Position numbers and translations under genes: made by a program. This document shows, in pieces, positions 5,468 through 6,311 of a DNA stretch of 6,311 nt (position 1 is its first letter; the number at the start of each line of letters is the position of its first letter). This DNA is from Candidatus Rifleibacteriota bacterium (GTDB lineage Bacteria > Riflebacteria > Ozemobacteria > Ozemobacterales > Ozemobacteraceae): contig JAKQQP010000408.1 of NCBI GenBank assembly GCA_029564115.1, forward strand, positions 1 through 6,311, in the 5' to 3' direction. The notes beneath the pieces are model-generated. The model was not told the origin of the DNA and searched no databases. It worked only from the letters and a program-made list of their open reading frames with translations.

Positions 5468-6311
5468 ATGCCGAAAAAACCCGCGATTAGCAAGGAAGAT
5501 CGAGATTACCAGTTCAGTATGGGCGAAAAGTATTTCGAACAGTTTCTCGAACGCGGTCGGGTTCTGAACACCGCAATCAAATGGTATGAACTGGCAGCAG
5601 TTCAGAGACACCCGCTTGCCTGCCTTCGGCTTGGGCATATTCTTGGCAATCTGAGATACAAAAGGTTCGATGCGATGAGGTCGGTCATGATGCTCACTGC
5701 CGGTCATATTCTGCAGAAAAACGAAGATATCGAAGCCTGGCAGGCATTGGTTGCTGATGTAAAGAAGGCTCTAAGCCAGGAACAATTCGAAGAAGCACTG
5801 CTTTGGGCCAGAGATTTCGTTTACAGCAAACATTATTCGCTGCGATACGTCTTTGAGTATCTGTATGAGCATATCAGCGAAGTAAGGTCATTGCATCTCA
5901 GTTGTCTGGCCGACCTGAAAAAAACTCTTGCTGAAGCACTCGAGCAGAAGCACCAGCACCGGCGACCATGTTCCCCGCCGGCTAACCCGGTGCGTGTCAT
6001 TCATGATCGCCATACGGTTCCGATTCCGAGGCCGGTAGTGCTGATCGATTCGCGTGAACCCGAAGGCCATGCCTACAGCTTTGCCCGTTTTGACAACTGG
6101 TTTGCCGACACAAAGCGAAAAAAACTGAAAACCGGCGATTATTCTCTGGCTGAATGGCCCGACGAAATCGCGATTGAACGCAAAACTCTCGCAGATCTCG
6201 TTGGCAGCGTCATGCCACCAAACCGGGAACGCTTTCTCGCCAGCTGCGAACGCCTCGCAAAATTCAGACGCCGCGCGATTGTCGTTGAAGCTTCGCTGCT
6301 GCAGGCAAAAT
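5468..6311 (+). CDS. Sel1/TPR-like and ERCC4 nuclease domain protein, 3' end beyond the window
   Basis: Partial gene, 281 codons seen. GAAAGGA at 5454-5460 lies seven bases before ATG 5468, a strong ribosome site. Residues about 13-60 hold one Sel1/TPR-like helical repeat: AIKWYELAA at 36-44 then ACLRLGHIL at 51-59. Residues 60-165 look helical without a family I recognise, ending in a basic, His-rich linker (KHQHRRP). From about 188 an ERCC4 nuclease domain begins: PVVLIDSREPEG at 189-200, GDYS at 223-226, and IERKTLADLV at 236-245. The XPF/Mus81 catalytic pattern GD...ERKxxxD is intact (D224, E237, R238, K239, D243). Known: ERCC4 nucleases cut branched or flapped DNA; in bacteria such domains occur in phages, plasmids and accessory regions. 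Inferred: a DNA repair, recombination or defence nuclease with a protein-interaction module in front. The tail, perhaps with a helix-hairpin-helix domain, is not visible. Confidence 0.8.
   Translation, partial: MPKKPAISKEDRDYQFSMGEKYFEQFLERGRVLNTAIKWYELAAVQRHPLACLRLGHILGNLRYKRFDAMRSVMMLTAGHILQKNEDIEAWQALVADVKKALSQEQFEEALLWARDFVYSKHYSLRYVFEYLYEHISEVRSLHLSCLADLKKTLAEALEQKHQHRRPCSPPANPVRVIHDRHTVPIPRPVVLIDSREPEGHAYSFARFDNWFADTKRKKLKTGDYSLAEWPDEIAIERKTLADLVGSVMPPNRERFLASCERLAKFRRRAIVVEASLLQAK

Noticed and set aside
5219..5707. Minus-strand 162-codon open frame
   Set aside because: Covers the ArdC remnant and the start of the ERCC4 gene on the other strand, both of which carry clear family motifs; its own product matches nothing I know.

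Overview
This window is an accessory, defence-rich stretch of a bacterial chromosome or large mobile element. I cannot name the host. Base composition is moderate, the translation starts and Shine-Dalgarno sites look bacterial, and nothing seen is diagnostic of a phylum. There are no rRNA or tRNA genes, no CRISPR array and no recognisable transposase.

Left half (1-2747, minus strand): the head of a type 3 BREX-like phage-exclusion operon. Read 5'->3' on the minus strand, the order is a small EVE-domain gene (2747-2334), then brxF, a 166-aa P-loop protein (2222-1722), then a large BrxC/PglY-like ATPase of the DUF6079 type (1720 to beyond position 1). brxF and the ATPase gene are separated by one base and are surely co-translated. 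A good promoter-like sequence lies just upstream of brxF. The rest of a BREX-3 cluster (methyltransferase, helicase, PglZ-type protein, BrxA) would be expected beyond the left edge but is not visible.

Middle (2748-4702): a divergent intergenic region with facing promoter-like sequences, then a plus-strand 580-aa DUF262-DUF1524 protein. It belongs to the same broad class as the GmrSD, SspE and BrxU restriction nucleases, which attack modified phage DNA or sense host DNA modification. With the EVE gene (a modified-base reader fold), this suggests layered defence: BREX exclusion plus a modification-dependent nuclease.

Right part (4703-6311, plus strand): a worn boundary. A small ORF with an excellent Shine-Dalgarno site is interrupted by an in-frame TAA. 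About 320 bases follow with no convincing gene but two long inverted repeats. Next comes a short N-terminal remnant of an ArdC-type antirestriction protein, and then the 5' part of a gene joining a Sel1/TPR-like N-terminal region to an ERCC4 (XPF/Mus81-type) nuclease domain, running off the right edge. Antirestriction debris beside restriction genes suggests that mobile elements have integrated and decayed here.
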